DNA of 64,000 nucleotides from Hydrogenophilales bacterium (GTDB lineage: Bacteria; Pseudomonadota; Gammaproteobacteria; Burkholderiales; Eutrophovitaceae). The notes beneath the pieces are model-generated. The model ran no database searches and was not told where the DNA came from. It saw only the letters and a program-made list of their open reading frames with translations. Positions 10,850 through 19,906 of this stretch are shown here, in pieces. The first letter of the stretch is position 1. Every line of letters starts with the position of its first letter. The DNA is taken from the NCBI GenBank assembly GCA_902627495.1, contig CACOJS010000001.1, positions 140,113-204,112 on the forward strand. Reading direction: 5' to 3'. A program made the position numbers and the translations under genes.

Positions 10850-11587
10850 ATGAGTATCGACGTAAAACGGCAGATTAGTAAACTAAACCAAATTTATGTT
10901 CTTAATGTTCGCAGCTTTAAGGAGCGTCGGGAACACATAAAGAGTCAGTTGAGAAAGTTCAACCTCGAGGCAACTTTTATTTTTGATTGGGATCCTTCCA
11001 AACTGGATGCAGACGTTATAAAAAATTTTTTTAAAGGATCTAATTTATCGTTATCGCAAAAATCTATCGCAATGAAGCATATCACAGCCTTGGAAAAAAT
11101 CGTTGAAGCAAATCATAAATTCGCTCTGGTTTTGGAAGATGATGTAGTTTTAGGGAAAAATTTTTGTGAAGGAGTGAAATCTTCGTTAAAAGAGGCAGAT
11201 CTCATTTCCAAGCCACACGTTATTTTCATTGGTTGTGGGGGGAATTTCTACACCCCAAAAAGTGATAGGCGGGAAGGTCAAAGTTTATATGCCAACAACA
11301 GGGGTCGGTTTGGCGATTCGTACATTCTAGGAAGAGAAGCTGCAGCCTTGCGTCTTGAGTGGATATATGCCAATAAGATCAGCAAACCAATTGATAATCA
11401 GTTTGAATATATTGACAATCGTTTGGGTATAACTATGTTTTGGCTAGAGGATCCTGTGGTAGAGCAGGGCAGCAAAAATGGATTATTTAAAACAGAATTG
11501 GAAGCCCCCCTTCCTAAGTTCTACCAGAAGCTAAAGTTTATCTGGGAGAAGGTTCGAAGGAAATATATTTATCAGTTATGGCGGTAA
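10850..11587 (+). CDS. Glycosyltransferase family 25 (LOS/LPS glycosyltransferase)
   Basis: Cytoplasmic GT25 protein of 245 residues. The N-terminal 'IYVLNVRSFKERREHI' and the 'ALVLEDDVVLG' metal/nucleotide motif are typical of Lgt/Lex2B-like LPS galactosyl- or glucosyltransferases. The ATG at 10850 is preferred because GGAAG sits 9 bases upstream; a TTG at 10844 would be too close to it. The C-terminus is strongly basic, which suits membrane association. Donor and acceptor sugars cannot be inferred. It is part of the polysaccharide locus. Confidence 0.85.
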   Translation: MSIDVKRQISKLNQIYVLNVRSFKERREHIKSQLRKFNLEATFIFDWDPSKLDADVIKNFFKGSNLSLSQKSIAMKHITALEKIVEANHKFALVLEDDVVLGKNFCEGVKSSLKEADLISKPHVIFIGCGGNFYTPKSDRREGQSLYANNRGRFGDSYILGREAAALRLEWIYANKISKPIDNQFEYIDNRLGITMFWLEDPVVEQGSKNGLFKTELEAPLPKFYQKLKFIWEKVRRKYIYQLWR

Positions 11588-11611
11588 TGTGTAAGTTGAA
11601 GGAGACAGGTT

Positions 11612-12856
11612 CTGATTAGTTTAAGGACACTAATTAGCGAGTGGCAGATAGTCGCTCCCAATGTTATGCGAATCTGTGCCATTGGTGCGGTGTGCTCGGT
11701 CGGGATGTCAACCGCTTTAACTAGCACGTTTTGTGGACTTCTTCTTTTGTCATGGTTTCTATCAGGGTCTGTGTTAAGTGGTATCAGGTACTCTTGTACA
11801 TTGTTGCCCGGTATAGCATTGATCTCTTTTTTCGTGATTATTATTATGGGGTGTTTTTATGGATCAGGTGCATTTGAGGAGAAACTTGATTCATTGTGGT
11901 CTTGGCGCAAACTGTTTTATACGCTCTTGTTAATCCCAATTTTTGCTGATTCGGTATGGAAAAATAGATTTTTTAAGTCCTTCTTTGTTATTAGCATTAT
12001 GGGCCTTCTAGCCTCTTTTGTTTCTTGGGTAGGATGGGTTGATTTTCAAATAGATAACACTCCTGGTGTAGTGTTACAAAATTGGACTACTCAAGCAATG
12101 ATTTTCGCTATAGCTACACTGTTATCGTACCATTTTGCTATTAAATCTAATACTAGATTTAAATTATTTATTTTTTTGGCAGGTATAGCTTTTATCTTTA
12201 ATATCCTTTTTATTACGCCAAGCCGCAGCGGATACATAGGATTACTTGTTGTTCTTTTAACCATCGGAGTTTTCCGTTTCGGTTTAAGGAAATTGCCCCT
12301 AATATTAGTAAGTTTGTTTGTAGTGTCTTTAGGTGCGTATTTTTCTTCTGAAAGTATGAAGGAAAAGCTTGATCTGGGTTGGATTCAGGCAAATGCGCTT
12401 TTGAAACAAGAAGCTACTACCTTAAATTCCAACTCATTTCGGTTGACAGCTTACCAAAATTCTCTTGAGATTATCGGACAGAGACCAGTATTCGGTTTTG
12501 GAACGGGAGGTTTCTCAGTAGTTTATGCAGATCATGTAAGGACTAAGTATACCGATTGGCGTGCCCGACCTACATCCGATCCTCATAATCAATATATGCT
12601 TATTTTGGTTGAAAATGGAGTTATTGGGTTATCTGTTTTTATATTTTTTTTAATCTCATGTTTCTTTTCGGAACAAAAAAAAGATGAGTATTTTTTTATT
12701 GGTGTTGGCATTTTGATTACATGGTGTCTAACTAGCCTTTTTAATTCGCATTTCAGGACTTTCCCGGAGGGGCATTTGATAGGTCTTTTTCTAGGAGTAA
12801 TTCTGGCATCAGATAAAAGCGATACTTTTTTATCTTTTTTTAGGAAGAAAAAATGA
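11612..12856 (+). CDS. O-antigen ligase/polymerase family membrane protein (Wzy/WaaL-like), probable CTG start
   Basis: Polytopic PF04932-type protein with about 10-11 membrane helices and the periplasmic signature 'TSDPHNQYMLILVENGV', which in this family marks WaaL ligases or Wzy polymerases. The first ATG is at 11666 (396 residues), but the frame stays open back to 11600. A strong AAGGAG (11599-11604) lies 7 bases upstream of an in-frame CTG at 11612, while nothing similar precedes the ATG. The extension adds 18 residues including 'SEWQIVAPN', a plausible family N-terminus. Ligase versus polymerase cannot be decided. The 3' end overlaps the next gene by 4 bases. Confidence 0.83.
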   Translation: MISLRTLISEWQIVAPNVMRICAIGAVCSVGMSTALTSTFCGLLLLSWFLSGSVLSGIRYSCTLLPGIALISFFVIIIMGCFYGSGAFEEKLDSLWSWRKLFYTLLLIPIFADSVWKNRFFKSFFVISIMGLLASFVSWVGWVDFQIDNTPGVVLQNWTTQAMIFAIATLLSYHFAIKSNTRFKLFIFLAGIAFIFNILFITPSRSGYIGLLVVLLTIGVFRFGLRKLPLILVSLFVVSLGAYFSSESMKEKLDLGWIQANALLKQEATTLNSNSFRLTAYQNSLEIIGQRPVFGFGTGGFSVVYADHVRTKYTDWRARPTSDPHNQYMLILVENGVIGLSVFIFFLISCFFSEQKKDEYFFIGVGILITWCLTSLFNSHFRTFPEGHLIGLFLGVILASDKSDTFLSFFRKKK

Positions 12857-13605
12857 AAATTTCAGCCGTTATAATTACCCTGAATGAGGAGGATAAACTT
12901 CCGGACTGCTTGAAATCGCTGGATTGGGTGGACGAAATAGTCATATTGGATTCTTGCAGTGTTGACAGAACAGTTGAAATTGGAAAATTAGCAAATGCTA
13001 AGGTATACCAGCAGAGTGAATGGTTGGGTTTTGGTAATCAAAAAAACAAAGTGATGGATTACGCAACAGGAGATTGGATATTTTCTATTGATGCCGATGA
13101 AAGAGTTAGTCCTGAGCTGGCGGCAGAAATCAGGAGTGTATTAGAAAGAAAAAATGATATTGTTGGGATGGTTATGCCGAGACTTTCGAAATACTGTGGA
13201 AGATACATGAGGCATTCTGGGTGGTGGCCTGATTATGTTTTAAGATTGTGTAAAAAGGGTGCTGGTAAATTTTCAGATGATTTAGTCCATGAAAAATTAC
13301 ATGTAAATGGGAAAGTGGAGAAATTGAGTAACCCGTTAATCCATGAAACTTTTGACAACTTTGAGCAGGTTCTTAACAAGGTGAATAAATACTCTACGCT
13401 TGGTGCTGAGCAGCTAGTATTGCGAGGTAAAAAAGGTGGAGTCACATCCGGGATTTTGCACGGCATTAATGCATTTATAAAAACTTACTTTTTAAAAGCT
13501 GGGTTTTTGGATGGAAGCCACGGTTTGATGTTGGCGATATCTAATGCTGAGGGAGCCTACTATAAGTACATAAAATTAATGATTCTTAGAAAACGAGAAA
13601 AATGA
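12853..13605 (+). CDS. Glycosyltransferase family 2, WaaE/KdtX-like
   Basis: 250-residue GT-A enzyme. 'SAVIITLNEEDKLPDCLKSL', 'DEIVILDSCSVDRT' and 'WIFSIDADERVSPEL' (the DxD metal site) closely resemble the LPS core beta-1,4-glucosyltransferases of the WaaE/KdtX group, which act on heptose I. The following 'RHSGWWPDYVLRLCKKG' block is also characteristic of that group. It overlaps the O-antigen ligase gene by 4 bases (ATGA) and the next glycosyltransferase by 4 bases, so the locus is tightly coupled. The exact sugar is inferred from family only. Confidence 0.88.
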   Translation: MKISAVIITLNEEDKLPDCLKSLDWVDEIVILDSCSVDRTVEIGKLANAKVYQQSEWLGFGNQKNKVMDYATGDWIFSIDADERVSPELAAEIRSVLERKNDIVGMVMPRLSKYCGRYMRHSGWWPDYVLRLCKKGAGKFSDDLVHEKLHVNGKVEKLSNPLIHETFDNFEQVLNKVNKYSTLGAEQLVLRGKKGGVTSGILHGINAFIKTYFLKAGFLDGSHGLMLAISNAEGAYYKYIKLMILRKREK

Positions 13606-14429
13606 AAATAGGTGTAATAGTTACCACTTACAATCAACCGACCATGCTTAAGGCCGTTTTACAAGGGTATAATCGGCAGACAGATGATGATTTTGAAATT
13701 GTCATTGCTGATGATGGCTCTACCCACCAAACCAGAGCCGTTATTGAAGACTTTAAGGATAACACTAAATTTAAAGTGTCTCACTGTTGGCATGAAGATA
13801 ATGGCTTTAGGGCAGCAGAGATAAGAAACAAGGCGGTAACACAATGCGATTCTGAGTATCTCGTATTTTCAGACGGAGATTGCGTACCAAGCGATAACTT
13901 TGTTGCCTCTCACCGAACTTATTCAGAGGCTGGGTTTTTTTTAGCAGGTAACAGAATACTATGTAATCGAGTTTTTACTGCAAATGTTGTCTCTGAGCTA
14001 GAAAATTGTTGGGGGTTTAGTTTATGGCAATGGTTGCTCAAGTTTTACAAGGGAGAGATTAATTCTTTTTTACCTTTGCTGACTTTCCCCAATAGTTCTT
14101 TGAGAAAACTGACTCCAAATAGATGGAGTGGCGTTAAAACCTGTAATTTATCGTTATGGAGAAGAGATTTTGAAAATGTAAATGGTTTGGATGAGTCTTT
14201 CCAGGGATGGGGGTTAGAAGATTCTGATTTGGCTATTAGATTGGTGAATTCAAAGGTTTTTCATAAAAGTGTTCGCTATGCAGCCCTTGTTTTCCATTTA
14301 TGGCACCCTCTTAATAATAAAGATAATTTGCACAACAATTTGGTGCATCTCAGCGAAACTATAAATAGCAACAGGATTCACGCTACAAAAGGATTAAATC
14401 AACATTTCCTTAGAGGCAGGAATGGGTAA
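13602..14429 (+). CDS. Glycosyltransferase family 2 with C-terminal galactosyltransferase-like domain
   Basis: 275-residue GT2 protein. The N-terminal 'GVIVTTYNQPTMLKAVLQGY' and 'IADDGSTHQT' form the nucleotide-binding half, 'FSDGDCVPS' is the DxD site, and the C-terminal 'GWGLEDSDLAIRL' matches the WGxEDxD motif of GT7-C-like domains seen in chondroitin-polymerase-type and LPS glycosyltransferases. It overlaps both neighbours, by 4 bases upstream and 8 bases downstream. The protein is soluble or peripheral, and its substrate is unknown. Confidence 0.85.
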   Translation: MKIGVIVTTYNQPTMLKAVLQGYNRQTDDDFEIVIADDGSTHQTRAVIEDFKDNTKFKVSHCWHEDNGFRAAEIRNKAVTQCDSEYLVFSDGDCVPSDNFVASHRTYSEAGFFLAGNRILCNRVFTANVVSELENCWGFSLWQWLLKFYKGEINSFLPLLTFPNSSLRKLTPNRWSGVKTCNLSLWRRDFENVNGLDESFQGWGLEDSDLAIRLVNSKVFHKSVRYAALVFHLWHPLNNKDNLHNNLVHLSETINSNRIHATKGLNQHFLRGRNG

Positions 14430-15516
14430 AGATTTAAAAAATAAACCCAGTAGTATTCTGGTTGTTTGCACAAGACGCATAGGAGATGTATTGTTGAGTT
14501 TGCCTGCGATTAGAAACCTTCGTGCTGCTCATCCTGACGCGGTTATCGACCTGTTATTGTTTGTAGGGACTGAGGAGATTCCGTCTAGAGTCTCGTATAT
14601 TGATAGGGTGATCTCGATCGCTGAGAGGCCAGGATTTTTAGAGCACGTCACTTTAGTCTCAAGAATTTTCCGAAAGTATGAACTGTCTATTTCTTTGCTG
14701 CCTGGTGATAGACCAACACTTTATGCCTGGTTTGCAGCACCTAGGAGTGTGGGCTGTTTAACAATAGATAAGAAAAATTCTTGGAAAAAAGCATTATTAA
14801 CCAAATGGGTTCTGTATGATGATATTGACACACATACCCTCATTATGAACTTAAAGGTGATTGAACTTTTGGGTATCGAGAAAAATGTCATTCTTGACTT
14901 TGAAGTGTCACTCCAAGAGGCAGAATTATCTACTACCCGGGTGTTTCCTGAGAAGTATTCATATGTCATATTCCACGTCTATGCACGATTTATGTATAAG
15001 CATTGGACTGTTCTCGGCTGGCGTGAGCTAGCAAAGTCACTTCACAGATCGACAGGCCAGCAAATTGTGTTGGTTGGTGGAAAAGAAAGTGCTGAGAGGA
15101 CATATGCAAATAACCTGATGAATGATATGCCTCCAAATACACTTGATTTGGTCGGAAAGTTCGCTCTAACTCAACTTTCAAAAGGCTTATCAGGGGCAAG
15201 CCTTTATGTCGGCACAGATACAGCAGTAACTCATTTGGCGGCTATGCTCGGGGTTCCTACTTTGGCCTTATTTGGTCCGTCCAACCCCAAAAAATGGGGT
15301 CCTTGGCCAAATACTTATAATGTTTTGAATTCAGATAGCCCTTGGCAGTTGGTGGGTTCTCAAAAAAAAGGCAATGTATCTATAATCCAAGGACAGAAGG
15401 ATTGTGTCCCCTGCATGTCCGAGGGGTGTCAACGGCATATAAACAGCAGTAGTGATTGCTTGGAGGAGCTAACTAGTGAAAGGGTCTTGGCAGCTGCTTT
15501 AAATATGTTGGTCTAA
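14422..15516 (+). CDS. GT9-family heptosyltransferase (WaaF/WaaQ-like)
   Basis: 364-residue ADP-heptose:LPS heptosyltransferase family protein. 'VVCTRRIGDVLLSLPAIRNLRAAHPDA' and 'YVGTDTAVTHLAAMLGVPTLALFGPSNPKKWGPW' are the GT9 hallmarks. Unlike WaaC it has a C-terminal cysteine cluster, 'CVPCMSEGCQRH' plus 'DCLEEL', seen in a subset of GT9 enzymes and of unknown purpose (metal or disulfide). This is the last gene of the locus and probably adds a second or branch heptose. The partner WaaC lies at 6.0-7.0 kb on the opposite strand. Confidence 0.88.
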   Translation: MGKDLKNKPSSILVVCTRRIGDVLLSLPAIRNLRAAHPDAVIDLLLFVGTEEIPSRVSYIDRVISIAERPGFLEHVTLVSRIFRKYELSISLLPGDRPTLYAWFAAPRSVGCLTIDKKNSWKKALLTKWVLYDDIDTHTLIMNLKVIELLGIEKNVILDFEVSLQEAELSTTRVFPEKYSYVIFHVYARFMYKHWTVLGWRELAKSLHRSTGQQIVLVGGKESAERTYANNLMNDMPPNTLDLVGKFALTQLSKGLSGASLYVGTDTAVTHLAAMLGVPTLALFGPSNPKKWGPWPNTYNVLNSDSPWQLVGSQKKGNVSIIQGQKDCVPCMSEGCQRHINSSSDCLEELTSERVLAAALNMLV

Positions 15517-15545
15517 GTTGAAATAGCTAGCTAAGTTTAGATTAA

Positions 15546-16478
15546 TTAACCAGCACTTCGGGCTTGCTGATCAGCATGGTATGAAGACCTGACTAAGGGT
15601 CCGCTAGCGACATGCCTGAATCCCATATCTTCCCCCGCTACTTGGTAGCTTTTAAATTGGCTTGGGGCCACATATCGCCTAACAGGTAGATGTCCACCAG
15701 TAGGTTGAAGGTATTGCCCTATTGTCAATAAATCCACCTCTGAAGACTTTAGGTCCTGCATCACACTAAAAATTTCATCATCTGTCTCACCCAGTCCCAC
15801 CATTAAACCTGATTTGGTTGCAATGTTAGGATAACGTGATTTAAACTTTTTCAGAAGCGACAAGGAGTGTTGATAGCTAGCTCCTGGTCTAGCTTCTCTG
15901 TATAAGCGTGGCACAGTTTCTAAATTATGGTTCATAACGTCTGGTAAACCAAACTCAAAAATCGCTAAAGCTTTATCCAGCCTCCCTCTGAAGTCTGGGA
16001 TTAGTATCTCAATTTTTGTACTTGGTGAGCTGTCGCGAACAGCATTTATACATAATTTGAAATGTTCGGCCCCGCCGTCTTTTAGGTCATCTCTATCAAC
16101 ACTGGTGATTACCACGTACTCTAACTTTAGATCTGATATCGCTTTAGCTAGGCTGACAGGTTCATCTTTTTTGGGAGGAAGTGGTCTCCCATGGGCCACA
16201 TCACAGAATGGACAGCGTCGAGTACAAATATCACCTAGGATCATAAAGGTTGCAGTTCCATTTCCAAAGCATTCTCCAATATTTGGGCAGGAGGCCTCCT
16301 CGCATACTGTGTGGAGTTTTTTTTCCTTCAGTATGCTTTTTACTTTATGGTAATTAGCATTATCAGCTATTTTGACCTTGATCCAGTGCGGTTTGGTAAT
16401 ACTTTTAGTAGGTGATACTTTTACTCTATTTCGAGATGTTTTATCAATCCCCACTTGCCTTAATTGGTTTTCATTCAT
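15546..16478 (-). CDS. lipA: Lipoyl synthase LipA
   Basis: Radical-SAM enzyme that inserts two sulfurs into octanoyl groups on lipoyl domains. Both cluster motifs are present: the auxiliary CX4CX5C in '[12 protein letters not shown]' and the radical-SAM CX3CX2C in 'CTRRCPFC'. The family-specific C-terminal '[13 protein letters not shown]' with its Ser ligand is intact. At 310 residues it is of normal length. Its start overlaps the end of lipB by 4 bases, so octanoylation and sulfur insertion are made from one operon. Confidence 0.97.
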   Translation of the reverse strand: MNENQLRQVGIDKTSRNRVKVSPTKSITKPHWIKVKIADNANYHKVKSILKEKKLHTVCEEASCPNIGECFGNGTATFMILGDICTRRCPFCDVAHGRPLPPKKDEPVSLAKAISDLKLEYVVITSVDRDDLKDGGAEHFKLCINAVRDSSPSTKIEILIPDFRGRLDKALAIFEFGLPDVMNHNLETVPRLYREARPGASYQHSLSLLKKFKSRYPNIATKSGLMVGLGETDDEIFSVMQDLKSSEVDLLTIGQYLQPTGGHLPVRRYVAPSQFKSYQVAGEDMGFRHVASGPLVRSSYHADQQARSAG

Positions 16479-17110
16479 AAAACTAAATTTATTTCCTCTA
16501 TAAGTTTTTTTCCGACGTCAGCCACCTTATCTTCAATTCCAAGATTCTTCAGTTGAGTCACTCCTAAACCAGGGTAACCACAAGGGTTTATATTTGCAAA
16601 AGGTTTTAGGTCCATATTTACATTTAATGCCAGACCGTGGTAACAACATCCTCCCCTTATTCTAAGGCCAAGTGCTCCTATTTTAGCATCATTCACGTAA
16701 ACACCAGGTCTTGATTCGGATCCGTGTGCTTTAACATCGTATCGGCCTAACATTTGAATCATAGCTTGTTCTAACTTTCTCACCAAGGTTCTTACGGAAC
16801 CTTTTCTACGCCTTAGATCCAAAAGGGTATAAATGATTAGTTGTCCGGGTCCGTGGTAGGTAATTTGTCCGCCCCTATCGCTCTTTACTATAGGGATTTT
16901 AAGATTATCTTCTTTTAAAAGATTTTCTAAACCTCCAGATTGACCAAGGGTATAAGTACTAGGGTGCTCTAATACCCATAACTCATCCGGTGTCTGATAA
17001 TCTCTTCGAGACGTGAATTCTTGCATTGCTTTGAGGGAAGTGTCATATCTAGTTAAGCCAAGTTCTTTGACACTAAGGTTTGTATTTTTGTTTTTATGAT
17101 TAACGGGCAT
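16475..17110 (-). CDS. lipB: Octanoyl-[ACP]-protein N-octanoyltransferase LipB
   Basis: Transfers octanoyl from ACP to lipoyl-domain lysines, supplying the substrate for LipA. The 211-residue protein has the '[15 protein letters not shown]' motif, the catalytic Lys in '[10 protein letters not shown]' and the catalytic Cys in '[14 protein letters not shown]'. The residue set and spacing match active LipB. It sits between ybeD and lipA in a compact minus-strand operon (15-base gap upstream, 4-base overlap downstream). Confidence 0.96.
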   Translation of the reverse strand: MPVNHKNKNTNLSVKELGLTRYDTSLKAMQEFTSRRDYQTPDELWVLEHPSTYTLGQSGGLENLLKEDNLKIPIVKSDRGGQITYHGPGQLIIYTLLDLRRRKGSVRTLVRKLEQAMIQMLGRYDVKAHGSESRPGVYVNDAKIGALGLRIRGGCCYHGLALNVNMDLKPFANINPCGYPGLGVTQLKNLGIEDKVADVGKKLIEEINLVL

Positions 17111-17125
17111 GGGTAAATTCAGTTA

Positions 17126-17407
17126 CTAAAATACCATTATAGTCTGAGGAAATTTTGACAAGTCATTATATAGGGCATCAAGTTGTTGCTTAGAATTAGC
17201 TTTGATAGTACAGGTGAGGCTTATGTATTGATTCGATTTGCTAAAACGTAGTTTGGCCTTTGATGGATCAAAGTCGTTAGCATGTCTTGTAATTATTTCT
17301 AGTATCTTTATCTGAAAGTTATTTTCTGGTTTTCCAATAACTTTGATGGGAAAATCAGTCGGAAAGTTTATAAGAGAGTCGGTCTTTGTCATGCTAGAGG
17401 TTAACAT
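17126..17407 (-). CDS. YbeD-like DUF493 protein
   Basis: 93-residue ACT-like alpha/beta protein. 'FPTDFPIKVIGKPENNFQ' at the start and 'YISLTCTIKANSKQQLDALYNDLSK' later match the YbeD/DUF493 family, which is commonly encoded next to lipB in gammaproteobacteria. A regulatory role in lipoylation has been suggested from that linkage, but no biochemical function is established. It is the first gene of the lip operon here and is divergent from argB. Confidence 0.88.
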   Translation of the reverse strand: MLTSSMTKTDSLINFPTDFPIKVIGKPENNFQIKILEIITRHANDFDPSKAKLRFSKSNQYISLTCTIKANSKQQLDALYNDLSKFPQTIMVF

Positions 17408-17494
17408 TTAAAAAGATACACCCTTTACTCAAACCTTAAAAGGTGTTTGAAAAAAATAATAAACAATCAAGCACAGTGAATCGATATCGGTTAA

Positions 17495-18421
<927 letters not shown>

Positions 18422-18466
18422 AGAAGGGTCTCTTAATCCCTTTAGGGAACAAGTTTAACCTACCTA

Positions 18467-19105
18467 ATGATGCAATTTTCATTTTTCAAAAAAACCTGGA
18501 TTTTTGATTTAGACAACACCCTGCATGATGCGGGATATTATATATACCCTCAGATTAACCGTTTAATGACGGCGTACATTGTAAAGTATCTAGAAATAGA
18601 TTTTGAAATGGCAACCGATTTGCGCCAGCGTTACTGGGAAAAATATGGTGCTACCTTGATTGGACTCATAAAGAATCACAAGATTGACCCATATCATTTT
18701 TTGGAAGAGACGCATAACTTCACATTATCGAGCAAACATATTTATTCGGTGACACGGTTAAGGCATATTCTGAGAAAAATAAGGGGTAGTAAATATATTT
18801 ATTCCAATGCACCCTATAGCTATATTAAGTCGGTTCTACGCATTCTTCGTCTGAGCAATTTGTTCCTAGATGTGTTTTCTATTGAAAATACTAAGTTTAA
18901 CCCGAAACCAAGCTTAAGAGGGTTTCACACTGTGTTGGGTAAGTATCGCCTGAATCCAGCTCGATGTGTCATGGTTGAAGATACGCTCAAAAATTTGCAC
19001 ACTGCCAAATTAATGGGAATGAAGACCATCTGGGTCAGTCCAGGAGTAGGCAAACCGAGCTGGGTGGATGCTAGAATTTCTCATATTGGTAATTTAATCA
19101 AGTGA
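18467..19105 (+). CDS. HAD-superfamily pyrimidine 5'-nucleotidase-like hydrolase
   Basis: 212-residue HAD hydrolase with the nucleophile motif 'FDLDNTLHDA' in the form typical of the SDT1/YjjG-like pyrimidine 5'-nucleotidase group. The cap segment 'YWEKYGATLIGL' and motif III/IV 'MVEDTLKNLHTAKLMGMKTIWV' follow in order. A linked argB-HAD arrangement recurs in beta- and gammaproteobacteria. Dephosphorylation of nucleoside monophosphates or damaged nucleotides is the likely role; the substrate is not determined. It converges on the MoeB-like gene with a 6-base gap. Confidence 0.88.
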   Translation: MMQFSFFKKTWIFDLDNTLHDAGYYIYPQINRLMTAYIVKYLEIDFEMATDLRQRYWEKYGATLIGLIKNHKIDPYHFLEETHNFTLSSKHIYSVTRLRHILRKIRGSKYIYSNAPYSYIKSVLRILRLSNLFLDVFSIENTKFNPKPSLRGFHTVLGKYRLNPARCVMVEDTLKNLHTAKLMGMKTIWVSPGVGKPSWVDARISHIGNLIK

Positions 19106-19111
19106 AAGATC

Positions 19112-19879
19112 CTAATTTTTGGCGTCAGCACTACAAATTTTGCACTTGGGATCTTTATGGAGGTTGAGAGTTTGCCAGTCAGATGTTAATCCATTAAATA
19201 AAAGCAGCTTGCCCAGCATAGTTGAGCCAACCTTTGCTAAGGTTTTTAGCGTTTCTAGGGCTTGTATGGCTCCAATAATACCAACTATTGGAGAGAATAC
19301 TCCCATCACAGCACACCGAGTTTCCTCAAAGTCTCCGTTTTCAGGATACAGGCATTCATAGCACGGGCTGTCATGAACCCTATTGTCAAAAACAGAAATT
19401 TGCCCTTCAAATTTTATGGCGGCGCCGGAAACTAAGGGTTTCCCCAATTTCACGCATGCTTTATTAATGTTGTGCCGAGTTTGAAAGTTATCACTGCAAT
19501 CTATAACAATATCAGTTTCTTCTACCAGCTCCATTATGCTTGTCTGATTGACTCGGTTTGGAATTGCCTTGACGACAGTAGAAGGATTGAGCATTTTTAG
19601 AGTCTCTTTAGCTGAAAGCACCTTTTGTTTCCCAATGTCTTGTGTGAAATGCACTATTTGTCGTTGCAAATTTGTTAAATCAACGTGATCTCCATCAGAA
19701 ATAGTTATCTTTCCTATACCACTGGCTGCCAGATACATACAAACCGGTGCACCCAGTCCTCCAGCACCTATAATTAGGGCATGTGACTTCAGTATTTTTT
19801 GTTGACCTTGAATCCCAAACTCAGGGAGCAGTATATGGCGGCTGTATCTAAGTAACTGATCATCATCCATTGCAATCAT
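19112..19879 (-). CDS. E1-like adenylyltransferase of the MoeB/ThiF/HesA family
   Basis: 255-residue enzyme that adenylates the C-terminal Gly-Gly of a ubiquitin-like sulfur carrier (MoaD or ThiS). The nucleotide loop 'GAGGLGAPVCMYLAASGIG', the 'DLTNLQRQI' Arg motif, and both Zn CxxC pairs ('CYEC' and 'CKIC') are present, plus the conserved Cys in 'RCAVMGVFSPIVG'. MoeB and ThiF cannot be separated by motif alone. No moa or this gene is adjacent, while thiC lies 16 kb away. ctpA is 27 bases upstream on the same strand. Confidence 0.88.
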   Translation of the reverse strand: MIAMDDDQLLRYSRHILLPEFGIQGQQKILKSHALIIGAGGLGAPVCMYLAASGIGKITISDGDHVDLTNLQRQIVHFTQDIGKQKVLSAKETLKMLNPSTVVKAIPNRVNQTSIMELVEETDIVIDCSDNFQTRHNINKACVKLGKPLVSGAAIKFEGQISVFDNRVHDSPCYECLYPENGDFEETRCAVMGVFSPIVGIIGAIQALETLKTLAKVGSTMLGKLLLFNGLTSDWQTLNLHKDPKCKICSADAKN

Positions 19880-19906
19880 TACTCAAATTTAAAAGATCTA
19901 TCACAC

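Noticed and set aside
17420-17455. Hairpin-like CAAACC...GGTGTTTG near the ybeD/argB divergent gap as a terminator
   Set aside because: It lies between two divergent starts, where no transcript should end, and the stem has a bulge; a regulatory role is not supported either.
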